Both the position numbers and the translations under genes were made by a program. The notes under the pieces were generated by a model. The model saw only the letters and a program-made list of their open reading frames with translations, was not told where the DNA came from and did no database searches. Source: Perkinsus olseni (taxonomy: Eukaryota; Perkinsozoa; Perkinsida; Perkinsidae). From it: 48,549 nt of DNA. Positions 21,790 through 33,700 of the stretch are shown here, piece after piece. Where the stretch lies: contig JABANP010000413.1 of assembly GCA_013115135.1 (NCBI GenBank), forward strand, positions 1 to 48,549. The letters run 5' to 3'. Each line of letters begins with the position of its first letter. Position 1 is the first letter of the stretch.

Positions 21790-22302
21790 ATGGCTTCGCG
21801 TACTGATCGTACCTTTATCATGGTCAAGCCTGATGGCGTCCAGCGCGGACTCGTCGGCAGGATTGTTCAGAGGTGGGTTACTCGGCGACGTCAGTGATGT
21901 TGATGATTTTATCATCCTTCTAGGTTCGAGGATAAGGGCTTTAAGTTGGTTGCCATGAAGATGTGCAGTCCCAGCGAGGAGCACTTCAAGAAGCACTACG
22001 CTGACTTGGCCGACAAGCCTTTCTTTGCTGGTCTCGTTAAGTACATGCAGACCTCACCTGTTGTTGCTATGGTTTGGGAAGGTCTTGATGCCGCCGCTGA
22101 GGGCCGCAGAATCCTCGGTGCGACCAAGCCCTCCGAGTCCGCTCCTGGCACCATCAGGGGTGACTTCGGCCTCGAGGTCGGCAGGAACCTCATCCACGGT
22201 TCTGACAGTCCCGAGTCTGCCGCTAAGGAGATCGCTCTGTGGTTCCCCGAAGGTGTGAATGAGTGGAAGAAGTGCGACTATCAGTGGGTCTATGAGGGCT
22301 AA
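21790..22302 (+). CDS. NDK: Nucleoside diphosphate kinase (two exons)
   Basis: Exons 21790-21872 and 21924-22302 join to a 153-residue protein, the normal length. It moves the terminal phosphate from ATP to other NDPs through a phospho-histidine. Visible hallmarks are [16 protein letters not shown] near the start, MVWEG at 78-81, the [17 protein letters not shown] loop, and the active-site His119 in NLIHGSDS. The 51-nt intron (21873-21923) splits an Arg codon and is GT-AG. The ATG lies 2 nt after TTTTACAG, a strong context for a trans-spliced leader acceptor. No organelle signal is visible, so it is probably cytosolic. This is the best-resolved gene model in the window. Confidence 0.97.
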
Positions 22303-22562
22303 GCATCTCTACAGCTGCATCACTGACGCAAGCATTTTTCTAAGTGTTGGAATGCTTTCCTCTTGCTATAGTGAGCGTTGTGTTGTCAAGTGTCAAGGTT
22401 TCGTGCCGATGGAGATGGACGGAAAGCCTGAGGGTCAGGGTTCTAATAGGAGGCAGTGTGAGCGTGTTCAGGCTTCGCTTGTTCACGGACTGCGTAGTTA
22501 TGTCACTTGTGACGTGTTTTCCATTACCGGATGTGCCAGCGGCCTCCCTCTCGCAGTGGACT

Positions 22563-25500
22563 ATGGGTGATGATAGGGAGGCCCTCCTGGCAGTGGCATC
22601 CGAAGGTAGTTCGGAAGCAGAGGGCTCAGAAGTCCTGTTGTACAGTGTAGAAGGCGTCAAGGTGAATGGGAACCACCATCATACGATAGGTTAAGGCTGC
22701 TCTTTGGGAGGTTCCCGTCATTCCGAGGTTACATCGGCGGAGTTCGATAACTTCTCTTATTTGGAGCCAGTTGTCGCCTGGCAAGGGAGGGTCGACCTTA
22801 TTCATAACCTGGCGGGACGGAACTCTCCAAAGGGTTGACACGACTGAAGGTACGACGGCTGTCAAGGACGAAGGGCGATGAGGATCGTTAGGTGTCGAGA
22901 AAAAGGTCGAACTAGTGGAGAAGCGAATAGAAATGGAAGGGGCACATACAGTGACCGGCGCGTGTAGCCCCGATGGCCGCAGTCTTGTCATCAGCAGCAG
23001 CGATGGGAGCCTAACTCTGTGGGATGTCGATGGCCTTGGCAAGCTAGAGATGTGAGGTCGACTCTCATCAATACCGATCGTAGTAACGATCTTCCCTGCA
23101 GAATTCACAGGGTATCCTCGAGGGTAGGGGTAGCGACACATATAGTATTTCGGACGAGAGACCCCGCCAATCCCGACAGATCGCCTTATGTCTTCGCAGC
23201 TGAGAGCGGCAGTATCTGCTCGGTGTCCAGTGCTGGAACGCAAGTTGAGAGGTAGTAGTAATACTGGGCTCTACCTCGGGCGTGGAACTGACCGGGGAGA
23301 GCTCAAGCTTCCATGCTCAGTCCGATATGGCGCGTGTCTTGTGGCAGTTATAAGATCGTCGGGCCTGTCATCTACTTGTCATACATCGAGGAAGATGACA
23401 TAGTAGTCATCCTGAGCAGTACAGGGATACTGGCACGATTCAAGATGGACACGGCAGGCAAGATGGTCGCGGATGCCAAGATGAAGCTGTCTGCGGCAAA
23501 CCCATCGGAGGTCACTTCTCTCTGCTATCGCAACAGAGCCATCGTCTAGAGCTCTTTAGACGCGCTGCTGCTGGGCCGGCTCGGGGTTGCTGGTTACAGT
23601 ATCGCGAGAACCATTCGTACGGCTGTGGAAGCTCAGTCCAAGCCGTAGTAAGGGCGGCCATGAGGAGGAGCAAGTGGGGTGGCGACTTACCTGTACCCTC
23701 CACCGGGCCTCCTCCCCCAGGCTCACTACCTAATGGCCTTGCAGGACGGAAGCGAACAAGGGGCTAAGCTCAGCAAGGACGTCGCAGTCAGCGTCGCATA
23801 CGATCCAGTGAGGTGCCCTCTACGCGCCCGAGAACTCTCTCTCCCAATCAGAATCGGATGGTTATCGCCTGTGGGACTGCCAAGGGTCACGTAGTACGAT
23901 GGAGGTGCCTCGAGGACGACAGTAGAGATGCTACTGATGCCAGCTGGGAGCTCCTACCGCTCGTTGAGGTGCTCATGTCGAGTGATGCTGGTCCTTATGG
24001 CTAGTCCCACAGGTTCCCGGAGGGAACTCGATTGATGATGTATCATGGTGTTGTCGGAGGGACGCTACTGTTCTTGCCGCCGGAGTATCTGGCTCGACAG
24101 GTAAGGAGCCTCCTAAGTATGCCTCTTTGGTCGTTGAGAAAAGAGCCTTCCATTGAAGGCGGCCATACCGGGAAGACTGCGGTTCCTTCCCAGGAGGCCG
24201 ACTACTGTGCCCGTGGTTGGTTATCGAGAACAGCATCTGCTGGTCGTCCTGCCTCCCCAAGATCGCAGTGCAAACCGCCGCTGACAGATTGGCTGTTATG
24301 GACGGTGACCACGGCACTCGCAGGGGTGTCCAGTGCAGCGGGGATGGCAGTGAGAGGATCCACCTGAAGGTGCTTCCTAGACCGCATCAACTGTGGAAGT
24401 TGGTCCTCTTGTGTCCTCCAGGGAGCTGTACTGTTGAAGGCCTTCCTTGTCTGCTGGTCGCACGATACAGTGTTCGTCTTCATCGCCACTGGTGTGGAGA
24501 AGGCAAAGGTCGTGACAAGAATATCAGCCTCTTCGCTTGTCGCAGCAACTGCTTGGGTGAGTCACCTCATAAGCATCAGGGCAACCCATCCTATGCAGTG
24601 CCGAGAGGTTGACGATGAGGCAAAAAAGCCGGCTCTGGCGGACCTCACTGTGGTCGTAGCCTACCCGCGACGCCTCACATTCCTTAATGGGAGTGGTGCC
24701 CAAAAGAAAGAGGTTTGCCGGCTACTTCCAGCGTTATTGTGAGCAGGCATACCCTCCTAGGTGCCCTACATAGAGAGTACCGATGGTGCTCCTCGAGCCC
24801 TGGCCTGCAGTGCTTCCGGCCTTCTTGTTGTCGTATCATCTACTAACATTATCAGAGGTGGTGGCGATTAGATCCCTCCCGCCGTCATTGGCTCAGCTGC
24901 TGCTGTTAGCGAACTACTTGTGCTATGGCCTTCCCCTCAGTTTGGGAGTTGGGACGGGGAGCATCCACAGCTCAGCCCAAACCGGTTGGGGCGCCAAGAA
25001 GGATCAACATAACTGATAAAGAGAGTGGAGAAGAGGTCGGAATTGTCGAGTCTGTGGCGGCTAATTGCAACGGTACGTAGGGTTGAATCTGTCCAGCGAC
25101 GTGCGTCCCAGGCCACTGCTGTCTCCTGTGTCCTCTCCGATTTTGGGCCAATCTCCGCACTCCGACCCTTTGTGCCTCCTGTATCTTCCTCCACAGCACT
25201 CCATCCACCAGCTCCATGCCCTGTCGTCCTAGGTACCCGTGCCTCAATCCTCATGTCCCGGCATGAGAAGAAGGCCAGTGGTGGCGGTGGTGCGGTCAGG
25301 CATCAGATTGATGCCCGTATTGTCTTCTATGACATTATCAATGACTTGCTGGCGTTTAAATACTGCAAGGCCTCTGATGTCCTCTACAGCCCAGTGACTC
25401 ATACTTGGGACCATCGAGATCCTCGAGTCATGGCGTGCGAAGGCCGTGATGGTAGGTAAAGCTCCTCCCCATCTTCAGTCAGTCGGTCGCTCGAAGTCGT

Positions 25501-28500
25501 AGAAGTTGGAATATTCTGTCTAGGGCTACTACCAGTAGCTCGCTGGGATCATTCTATACTTCTAAGCGAGGAAATGTCAGCCTGAAGAGGCCTGCCTGGC
25601 CGAACCCGACCGGGCGCCCAGGGGAAACTCTGCTGTCAATGGACCGAGCTGTTATTCCAGTATTGTGTCCAACCGTTGCGCCCCTGCAGTCACACCCACG
25701 AAGGCGACAAGGCGACAGGGCGTCGAGAGTAGCAGCAGCATCAGCAGAATTAACACTCTTCTCCTCTTCATTCTGGATGACTCTGGATCTGGTCAGATCG
25801 TACTGCAAGTAAGGTAGCCCGCGTGGCCAGGAGCGACCATGCTCTCCAGTGACCATGCAGGGCACTCATCCATGTCGTACACCGTCCGGCACTGCAGCTC
25901 TACCGGTGGCGATCGCAACGCCCTACATATACTTCTATGACAGCTCAGCTGGAAGCGTCAGCAAGGTACCGTGCCGGCCGACGTCGTTGTCATGATCTTT
26001 CCCTTGATGATCTGTAGTAGGTCTGCCAGCGCAGCTTCGCTGGCATGGAGTCAGCCTGCGATGGGCCCCAGGGGGCATCGACAGCGAAAGCCCTCATCGA
26101 CTTCTCATTCTACCTGGCTAAGGGAAATGCTGACGCGGCCTATCGGGCGGTCAGGTAACCGTGAGCACCGATCCCCAATTGTTGATGACTTCGCTCCATT
26201 ATCAGGGCAGTAGAGTCTCTAGCAGTATGGGAGAACCTGTGTAGGATGGCAGTGAAGACTCGACAGCTGCAAGTGGCCAGGAGATGTCTCGGACGGATCC
26301 AGGTAGGGTCGTACGTCACCGCTCGACTCTTGCGTTAGAGAGAATCTTCTCTGAGATGATTTCGTTCACCAAGGTCAGTGCGTGGTGCCTGGAAATCAGG
26401 TCTCTGGAGAGGGTAGCGGCGGCGGTCCGGTCAGCAGTACCCCTGCTGCCGCCCTGCGGGCTAGTTTTGTCCTGAGAGACGGTGACGCCAAGGCCGACTT
26501 CGCCACAGACGATGAGGAACTCGCCGCTATCGCCGTGCATTTGGATATGATAGAGGAGGCTGAGGAGCTCTACAGGCAGGCTTTCGACTACTTCAAACTG
26601 AATAAGCTGTAGAGGGCCCAACGAGAGCTCTCCGAGCCGTAACGGGTCACTGCTAGGTACCAGCGGCTGGGCCGATGGTCAGATGCAATTGCCGTTGCCG
26701 AAGTACACGACCGAATGCATCTATCCAGCACCCACTTCGCTTGTGCCAAGAGCCTCGAGGCGAAAGGGGACGTCGAGGGAGCCCTGAAGAACTATGAGAA
26801 GGCCGGCCCGGCTGGCCTTAGTGAGGTCGCCCTTCTCCAGCGACTATCAGGCGTTCCAATCGCGGGATCAGATTCCCAGAATGTTCCTCCGTTTTGGACT
26901 CCTCCAGCCATTGAAAGACTATGTCCAGCGAGTCCAGAAGCCATTCCTGTATAAGTGGTAGCATCACCGCGGGCGAACGAAGTCAATGGCCTTGAGGAAG
27001 GTACGGTCAATATTTGGAGTCCACGGGTAAGGCGAAAGAGGCAGAAGGCTACTATCACCAGGCCGAAGACTGGGTAGGTCTCCTTCGCTGCATCCTGAAT
27101 TCGGAGCCTCCGGGCAACTACTAGTTGAACCACTTTGCACTGTAGAGCGCTGCTCTCGATCAGGCGGCGCTTGTCCGTCTATCGTGGGCGAAGTCGGACT
27201 TCGATGGTGCCCGTAAGATCTGCCGGGATAGTGGTGACAGCAACGCCACCTACCAGCATGCCAAGTACCTCCAAGACTACTGTACAGCGCCGGGAGGTCA
27301 GTGCAGCCCAGAGGGGAAGGTCTTCGAGAGGCGAACGATGCCAGGCGTTGAAGGCAAAGAGGAGCTACTGAAGGAAGTCGTGGACGGCTATTCGTACTCC
27401 GGTCGTGTTGGTGTGGCTTTGAGGTTGGCACAGGCCTACGACATGGAAGCGGAAGTAAGGAGGCATGAAAGAAGGCCCTGACACCTCTAGCGATGGTGCG
27501 TTACCAGTTGATAAAGCTGAGCATGCAAGCCGTGTACTCGGACGAAGGGGCCGGCGGGACAGCCACGGCCGGTGCGATGCAGGCTGCCAGGTACAGCGGT
27601 AAGGCGTCCAGTAGTTGCGGAGTTCGGGCAGGTTCTATGAGACTAAGGGGGACTACGCACGAGCAGCGGCCTTGTATCAGAAGATTGGTCAGACTGATAA
27701 GGCGATCTCTCTATGCCTCGCCACAGAGCAGCATGATGCTTTACGGAAGCTGGTAATTAATGGTTGTATCTCCTACGGCCACCCTTAGTTTGTCGAGCGT
27801 AGGCTGATTATCTAACCCCTGAGACCACCGACCAAGCTACGATGGAGAGGTGCGCCAAGGTGTTGATAGAGCAGAAGTAGCCTATGGGTTTGACATGTGC
27901 TTTGCAATGTATAACCTCCGAGGTACTACGACAAGGCAGTGCAGCTCCTGGCGAGTTCCAAACAATTGGAGAACGCGGTAGCGATGTGCAAGGACTATGA
28001 TGTGCCGATTACAGAGGAGCTAGCAGAGAAGCTCACGCCCAAGGATCGGTAGGCGACCGGGAGGGACCATCCGTGAGCTGAGGGATGCCAGGGACCACCC
28101 CAAGTACAGAGAGCTCCTGCTTGCCATCGGGGACCTGTCTAAGCAACACGGCCTGTACGCTCTTGCATGCAAGAAGTTTACTCAAGCCGGGGATAAAATA
28201 CGGGCTATCAAGGCTCTGCTGCGATCGGGGGACACTGAGAAGATCATATTTTATGCCCAGACTGCAAGAGCGAAGGAAGTGTACGTGCTGGCGGCCAACA
28301 GCCTTCAGAGCCTAGACTGGTGAGTATCGTGGGCACTGCATAGAGCTCGAAATCCTAACCTTCCGCCGATTCTCACCCTGTTTGCATTTTAGGTTCAACA
28401 ACCCAGAGCTCGAGAAGAATATCATAGCGTTCTATACCCGGGCCAAGGCTACAGATCAGCTCTCGCGATTCCATCAGGTGCCCCCTCGTTCTCCCCGCGG

Positions 28501-29554
28501 AGGGGTTGAACTGCACCTCTGCTCAGGCCCGAGCACACAGGGCGATTGATGAGCACCAAGACGTGGAGGGAGCGATAGCAGCTCTCGAGGAGGCCTTGGC
28601 TGCCGTCGATAAGGTCAGACCGGAATTGGCCGCAGAGATAACGACCACGTCAGGACCCCGACGCCTCCCCGACGCATGACTGTTCTACTATGAAGTCCGG
28701 TCTGGAAGTACTTCGTAAATTCGGAGAGGCCAAGAAGTCTGCCGATACGGACCCTAGAGCGAGCTTAGTGGCCTGCGGTAGTCTGTTACAATCTTCCGAG
28801 CTCAAGGACAGCCCTCTACGACCAGGGGATATGTAAGTAATTCGCTGCATCATGCATGATGCAGGCATGTCGAGTCGACTGTGTGACTTCGAAAGGGAGC
28901 AACAATTGGAAGCACGACGAGTCTGCGGGGCCGCGACAGGACGCATACGGCATTGTCATTATGCTATCTCTCAGCAGAGGGAGTTATTTCATCTTGTGCC
29001 CCGTCGGCGAACAGCACATCGCTCGGCATCAGCGGAAGAAGAGATAGAATTATTTTACCATAACACTTTCGTCATAGACAGTTTCTGATAGGCTCGATAT
29101 AGAACGGTAATCGGATGACTAGCGGTAACAGACCGAGTGATGAGGCCAATACGTGAACTTGTCCGTTCACTACTACGGCGCAAGTGTGTTCAGTTACGCA
29201 TTCATGGCCCAGCTGTTCCACACGAATGGTCAGACGTCTGATGCTGCAGAAGTGGTGAAGAGGATGATTCATCAAAGCATTACTCCTAGTGGGTCGTAGA
29301 GCCCCTACATCTCTACCCGAGCTGAACATCTCTGTGCTCAAAAGGTGTTTACATTCCTCGCAAGTTACTGCAGGAGATTGGCTTCGGAGGTTTGCCCAGA
29401 GAGTCCAGTGACGCGTGAGAGAAGGGGCGCAGTATTTGCGCACACGTGCTTCCGAGCTCCTGTTGTTTCATGTCCGAGTGTGAGTGTGGATCTCAGGCAA
29501 GCGGAGGATGACTCTATTGAGGACGAAATTGTTGAAGAGATCGGCGTCTCATGA
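22563..29554 (+). CDS. IFT140: Intraflagellar transport protein 140 (IFT-A), many exons
   Basis: IFT140 is a core subunit of the IFT-A complex, which drives retrograde transport in flagella and import of membrane proteins. ATG 22563 (MGDDREALLAVASEG) is 6 nt after CTCGCAG. The first half (to about 25.9 kb) encodes WD-type blades, e.g. GACSPDGRSLVISSSDGSLT and SLTLWDVDG. The second half is TPR-like and matches the family closely: LDMIEEAEELYRQA, AEVHDRMHLSSTHFACAKSL, KLTPKDR, GDTEKIIFYAQTARAKEVYV, LAANSLQSLDW and ELEKNIIAFYTRAKA. The C-terminus ends with the family's acidic tail (QAEDDSIEDEIVEEIG). Introns are about 42-50 nt; examples removed in frame lie at 22848-22889, 26609-26656 and 26956-26999. 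All apparent stops I examined fall inside such introns, so the gene looks intact. Not every exon edge was resolved. Confidence 0.9.
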
Positions 29555-29641
29555 CCCATGTTCCTGACAGCACTTTCATTAGTATTCTGAGTTCTTTGAG
29601 TTGTGCAGTGAGTACTACTCGGGGTAATATTGGTGGTCTAC

Positions 29642-30760
29642 TCACAGACTCCTGTACGCCGAGCTGTTCAAGGCGATGCCAAAATCCACAGCGTGCGCGA
29701 AAATGCATTGCTTCCCGTTCTCGCTTTGGGCACGCGTAGGACTTTCGATTAATATGTATCGCCTAGCCCCTTTGGGGCGCGCACCTTGATGCTTTCGGCG
29801 CTCCTTTCTTAGTCGCTTTATCTCCTCTAAGCTCATCCCATCTACGTAGCACTTGAGATACTCCCTGGATGTCATCCAGTGGATGACCTGAAGTGCTTGC
29901 GAATAAGCAGCAACGTCAGATCGGCAGGCTCTTGGCAGCTCTCCACTCTCTCGACGAGCCCTGCTGATGACTTGGAGGAGTTCCCAATTCTGAATCAGAA
30001 TTTCTGATAGCCTTAGCGATAGACCGGTAAGCTGCCTCGATCGGTGCCCGTTCTGGGTGAAGTAATTTTCATAATTTGAAATTTAATTTCACTGTAATTT
30101 CACCCCATATATGACTCGACCACCGCGGGCCTCGGCTTCTTCCTGGAGTAGAGTCTTCTGCGAAGCGAAGTCATCACAATTAGAGAGCAGGCTGACAAGC
30201 TCGGTGGTATCACGTCCTATGGGTTTACTTCGCTTGACACCAACGATTGGAGTTAGTAACGTTTCCACTTTGTCCTTGGAATAGTGACTATTCAATAGTC
30301 GGTAAAATTACTCTCTGTAGGGGACATAACGGCCAACTCTCTCATCGAGACCTTCTGAAAGTGGTCTTCGCTGCTGATACTGCTAGTATCAGAGCGTCGA
30401 GTAGATTTTGAATGCATCTTTTTCAACTTCTGCTGTTTGTTCTTCTTGTTGGCCGTGACGGCCAGGCCGTCTTCGACTTCTTCTTCCCGGCTCCCATTAT
30501 AAGAACAACTTGAAATATATATTGATGAGTAGTCGTCAGTCTTTTTCGAAGTTTGTGTGACGTACAGTATAGCTTGAAGATACTTTAGCTTCGTATCAGA
30601 GCGTTGTCGTATTAATTGAGTTCAGCTGAGTTTAACTCGTTCCTAGCTTCAATTTGCTTTGTATTCTTCTTGATAGTGGTTTTGTTCTTGATCTCTTGTT
30701 TGAGACGGTAGGTGTTAGTGAAATTGATTCTATTTTATTCAATTCTTTGATTCATGTCTT
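29642..30760 (-). CDS. Unidentified Lys-rich multi-exon protein (AT-rich gene)
   Basis: Minus-strand exons joined by short AT-rich introns. A likely first piece (NTYRLKQEIKNKTTIKKNTK) lies near 30620-30740. A long open exon at about 30315-30617 contains KYLQAILYVTQTSKKTDDYS and a Lys/Ser-rich stretch (NKKNKQQKLKKMHSKSTRR). Next, KVETLLTPIVGVKRSKPIGR lies near 30230-30290. Removing a 51-nt intron at about 30057-30107 leads into LSLRLSEILIQNWELLQVIS and SLEEIKRLRKERRKHQGARP. The frame ends near 29642. The last exon resembles helical retroelement Gag-like proteins only in general character, and no family was recognised. It is much more Lys-rich and AT-rich than neighbouring genes. Confidence 0.45.
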
Positions 30761-30810
30761 CGTCTGAAGCGTAATAAGGGCTTCCTATATTTATTTTCAC
30801 CTTTCCTTTC

Positions 30811-31912
30811 AGGTTCTTCTGCACTGTTCGCTCTGCGTTGTTCGACAGTATCTTCCAGCTTGGTGAGCATATCAATACTGAGAGTCAAAAGACTAAACTA
30901 AGGCATAACGAAGGTTCAAAGTAAGTTTCACATTATTCGCGTTACTCAGAGTAATTTTATTTTTTTTCAGGTGTTTGTGTCTCGTATGCCCTAAACATGA
31001 TTCGCTGAGTAGTGGGAGATTTTCTACTACAAGTGGTAATTATACAGTTGTTCGTGTTTTTTCATCATCACCATCAGAATAGGTCCTACAGTGCCAGAGA
31101 TCTTCATACCGGAGGTTTACGAGTGAATTGGAATCCCTTCCTAGGGTTCAATTCAACTCAGAATTTCTTCCAGTGAAAGACTTTCATCACGAGGAAGCTA
31201 ACCCCCAGCGCTCCATGATGTTAATTTTCAGTTTGAAGTCTTTTAGCGCCGGGGTGGTGCCAATCGTCGTCCAGCAGCCAGCAGCGCTACAGAAGAGCGG
31301 GGTGGCCGTTACGGCGTCACCGAGCTGGACGACGAAGGCTTCTCAGAAGTGCGGAACCCTTTGCCAGAACCCATTGGTGATGAGCGTAGGGCAGAGGAAT
31401 CGGCGCCTTCATCGTTCTTAGTGACAGGTTTTTGGTGGATGGTGATGACTGAGGAGCTTGATGAGGAAATATATATAAAAGGATTTATGTCAATACGTGG
31501 CGAAAGCAGCCGTCAGTGGCTACCTCGACTAGGCTCGGCCTTTACACGATATACAGTTCCAGGCAGCCGCAATGGCGTCTTCTGGCAGCATTGGAGATCA
31601 ACTTGGTGATTCTCTGGATAAGAAGGTAAATAGTTTGTTTATCTTATAATTGATTTATTTTTCATCTTGTTTTTTTTCAGTATAATTATGGATATAGATT
31701 GAATTTGGAAAGAGCTCCTCCAATAGTACGTTAAATTGTTACCTGGGAGCATAACGGATATTACTGTACTATTTGCGGTAAGCATTCGTCATATCTTCTC
31801 AATCGTTTTAATTTCATGTTTCTCAGATGTCTGCTGTAATAGTCCGTTTACGTTACAAGGTCATATTGAAGGCGACAAACATAAAAAGTATATGGAATAC
31901 GCGGACTTTTAA
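30811..31912 (+). CDS. U1/matrin-type zinc-finger protein gene, perhaps degraded
   Basis: Plus-strand exons with T-rich acceptors. The first finger-like piece (FFCTVRSALFDSIFQLGEHI, then NTESQKTKL) has the spacing of a C-x2-C...H-x5-H finger, but the second Cys is Arg and the last His is Gln. A central exon near 31250-31400 is Arg/Glu-rich. ATG 31572 opens MASSGSIGDQLGDSLDKK, and after an intron YNYGYRLNLERAPPI. The last exons give YYCTICDVCCNSPFTLQG followed by HIEGDKHKKYMEYADF, a complete finger of the same type, ending TAA 31910-31912. Between them an in-frame TAA (about 31731) must be removed by a 24-nt GT-AG intron, or else the gene is broken. Such fingers bind double-stranded RNA or RNP partners. 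Confidence 0.5.
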
Positions 31913-33333
31913 CTCCTTGCGTTGTTTGTGTTGTTAGACTTCTTGTTGTTGAGTCTTAGTTTCAAATTAATTAAATTAATTTTATTTGTTCCTATGGTGT
32001 AAATTTTTTTAACTCCATCCTATTTCTATGGGGTTACTTTATGCAAAGATAAAAAGATATTGAAAGATTTGAAGTTTAAGTTTTCTGATATTTACAGGTT
32101 GTATCTCAAGTATATAAACTACCATCTTTGTTATATTCTTGATATTCTTTGTATCTTGTGTTTATTGTTCTGCTTGTTGCTGTTGAGACTGTGTGAATTC
32201 TCCTTACTATGACTTTTGAATATCCCAAAATTGCGAGCGTTTTTCTTATTTTTTGCGATTCTCCTGGACTTGAAGAGTTTCTAACCTCTAATTTTACAAT
32301 GTTCTAATGTAATATTTATAGTATTCACACGCTTATGGTGGGTAGTCAGGTCATCTTCTGCATTATAAGCTGTCTGCGCTGCAGAAGTGGCGGAACTCTG
32401 GCTAGGCCCGATCTCTTCGTGACTTGGCAACTGCTCTGGGACGGCCATTCAATGAAATTCAACTCGGGTATGTGATCGTAGCTAGGTGGGGAGGGCTGGA
32501 TTGGTTCAATAAGCAGCCCCCAGGAGGCTAGGAGCGCACTATAAAAAATGCGCTAGGGTCGGGGGCGCAAAAATGAGCAAAATATTTTTCTGTCAGCTTC
32601 AAGTGCGCGACTTCTTCTGACGGATTTCTGGGTGATCAAGCATGGCGAAGATCAAGATGGCGCGTACTCTGTTCGAATTGGTGATCTGATAGGCTCGAGT
32701 CGACCACCAGCACCATTCTGAGTCAGGCTACGATCGACTCGACCTCCAATACGATTCAGTATATGCTCCGCTCGCCTCCGGAACCACCGGTGGTTATATT
32801 GCTTCGATGACGGTTCCGCCGATGGTCTTCTGCTTTCAACTCAGAACATCATTTTGACGAAACGGCGTTTCGGAAACGCCGTGGTACAAGCAGCACGTCG
32901 TTCTTAAAACTTCACTGTCGAGGTCGGTGCGGTATTACTAGCTGTAAGAATGGTTAGCGAATGAGGATGGAGCTGCAAGATTCATCAGCGAAATGAATGA
33001 GAGAGTATCCTCGCACAGATCGAGTGGATCTAGGAAGAGAGATGGCGAGTCGTGACCGGCTAGTGTACTATGAATCACGATGCGACATGGGCATTGTATT
33101 AGATAGATCTGGTTGAGTTACCTAGTCTAAGTGATGCACGGAGTGGAGTGTGTGTGAGTTTGAAGTCCAACGCCGACAGTACGGCTTAGTTAGACTAGCA
33201 CCAACGTACCTTTCTGAGGGGGATTAGTTCAGCCTGTAAAATAGGCTCTGTTCATCAAGCCAAAAAACGTTGCTCTCAGAGCGAGGTCATCGTCAGCTGG
33301 GGAATGTTCCTTCCTCCCGGCACTCCCGGCAGC
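31913..33333. other. Non-coding stretch, AT-rich in its first 430 bp
   Basis: From 31913 to about 32340 the sequence is very AT-rich with no supported frame and probably holds the 3' region of the zinc-finger gene. A nested hairpin lies at 32516-32566. From 32570 to 33333 composition returns to the window's norm, and I see no gene with support on either strand. Confidence 0.5.
32516..32566 (+). repeat. Nested inverted repeat (hairpin)
   Basis: Outer arms GCCCCC (32516-32521) and GGGGGC (32561-32566) enclose a second pair, AGCGCA and TGCGCT, separated by an A-rich loop. It lies at the right border of the AT-rich island and may form a two-part stem in RNA. Function is unknown. Confidence 0.5.
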
Positions 33334-33362
33334 GCGGATTCTGCCGGGCCGGCAGAATCCGC
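33334..33362 (+). repeat. 29-bp perfect palindrome
   Basis: Two 14-bp arms (GCGGATTCTGCCGG and its exact reverse complement) flank a single central G. It lies outside the CFAP251 coding part that I can support. It could form a cruciform or a hairpin in RNA, or be a binding site for a dimeric protein. Confidence 0.85.
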
Positions 33363-33700
33363 TCCCCACAGCTGCGGGGGCTGTGCAAGACCACGAAGCA
33401 CTAGCACATCCCATAGTGTGTCGACCACAAGCATCATCTCAGAGACTCGAAAAGTCCATACCCCAGCTTGGACTCTCTCTTACCGAAAGCTGACACTTCA
33501 CAGAGTGAGGTGTGCTCAGTCACTCACCTTCAATCTCGTGCCAACATTCCAAGTTTTCGTGCTATAATGCGTTACCCCTCGCGCGGGGTCGAAAACTCCC
33601 GACGGAACTGTGGCTCAACAAGGCGCTTCCTCCAACAGAGTGACCATGAACAACAATCGAGTTCATGCAACGGCAGCTTCGCTCTCGCCTCCTTGAACCG

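Noticed and set aside
22340..22562. Extended N-terminus for IFT140 from ATG 22344
   Set aside because: The extension reads as low-quality Cys/Val-rich sequence. ATG 22563 directly after a CTCGCAG acceptor gives the normal start of the WD part.
26817..26882. Possible 25-nt intron in IFT140
   Set aside because: A 46-nt GT-AG intron with the same donor and the acceptor GGGATCAG restores a better match to the family, so no ultra-short intron is needed.
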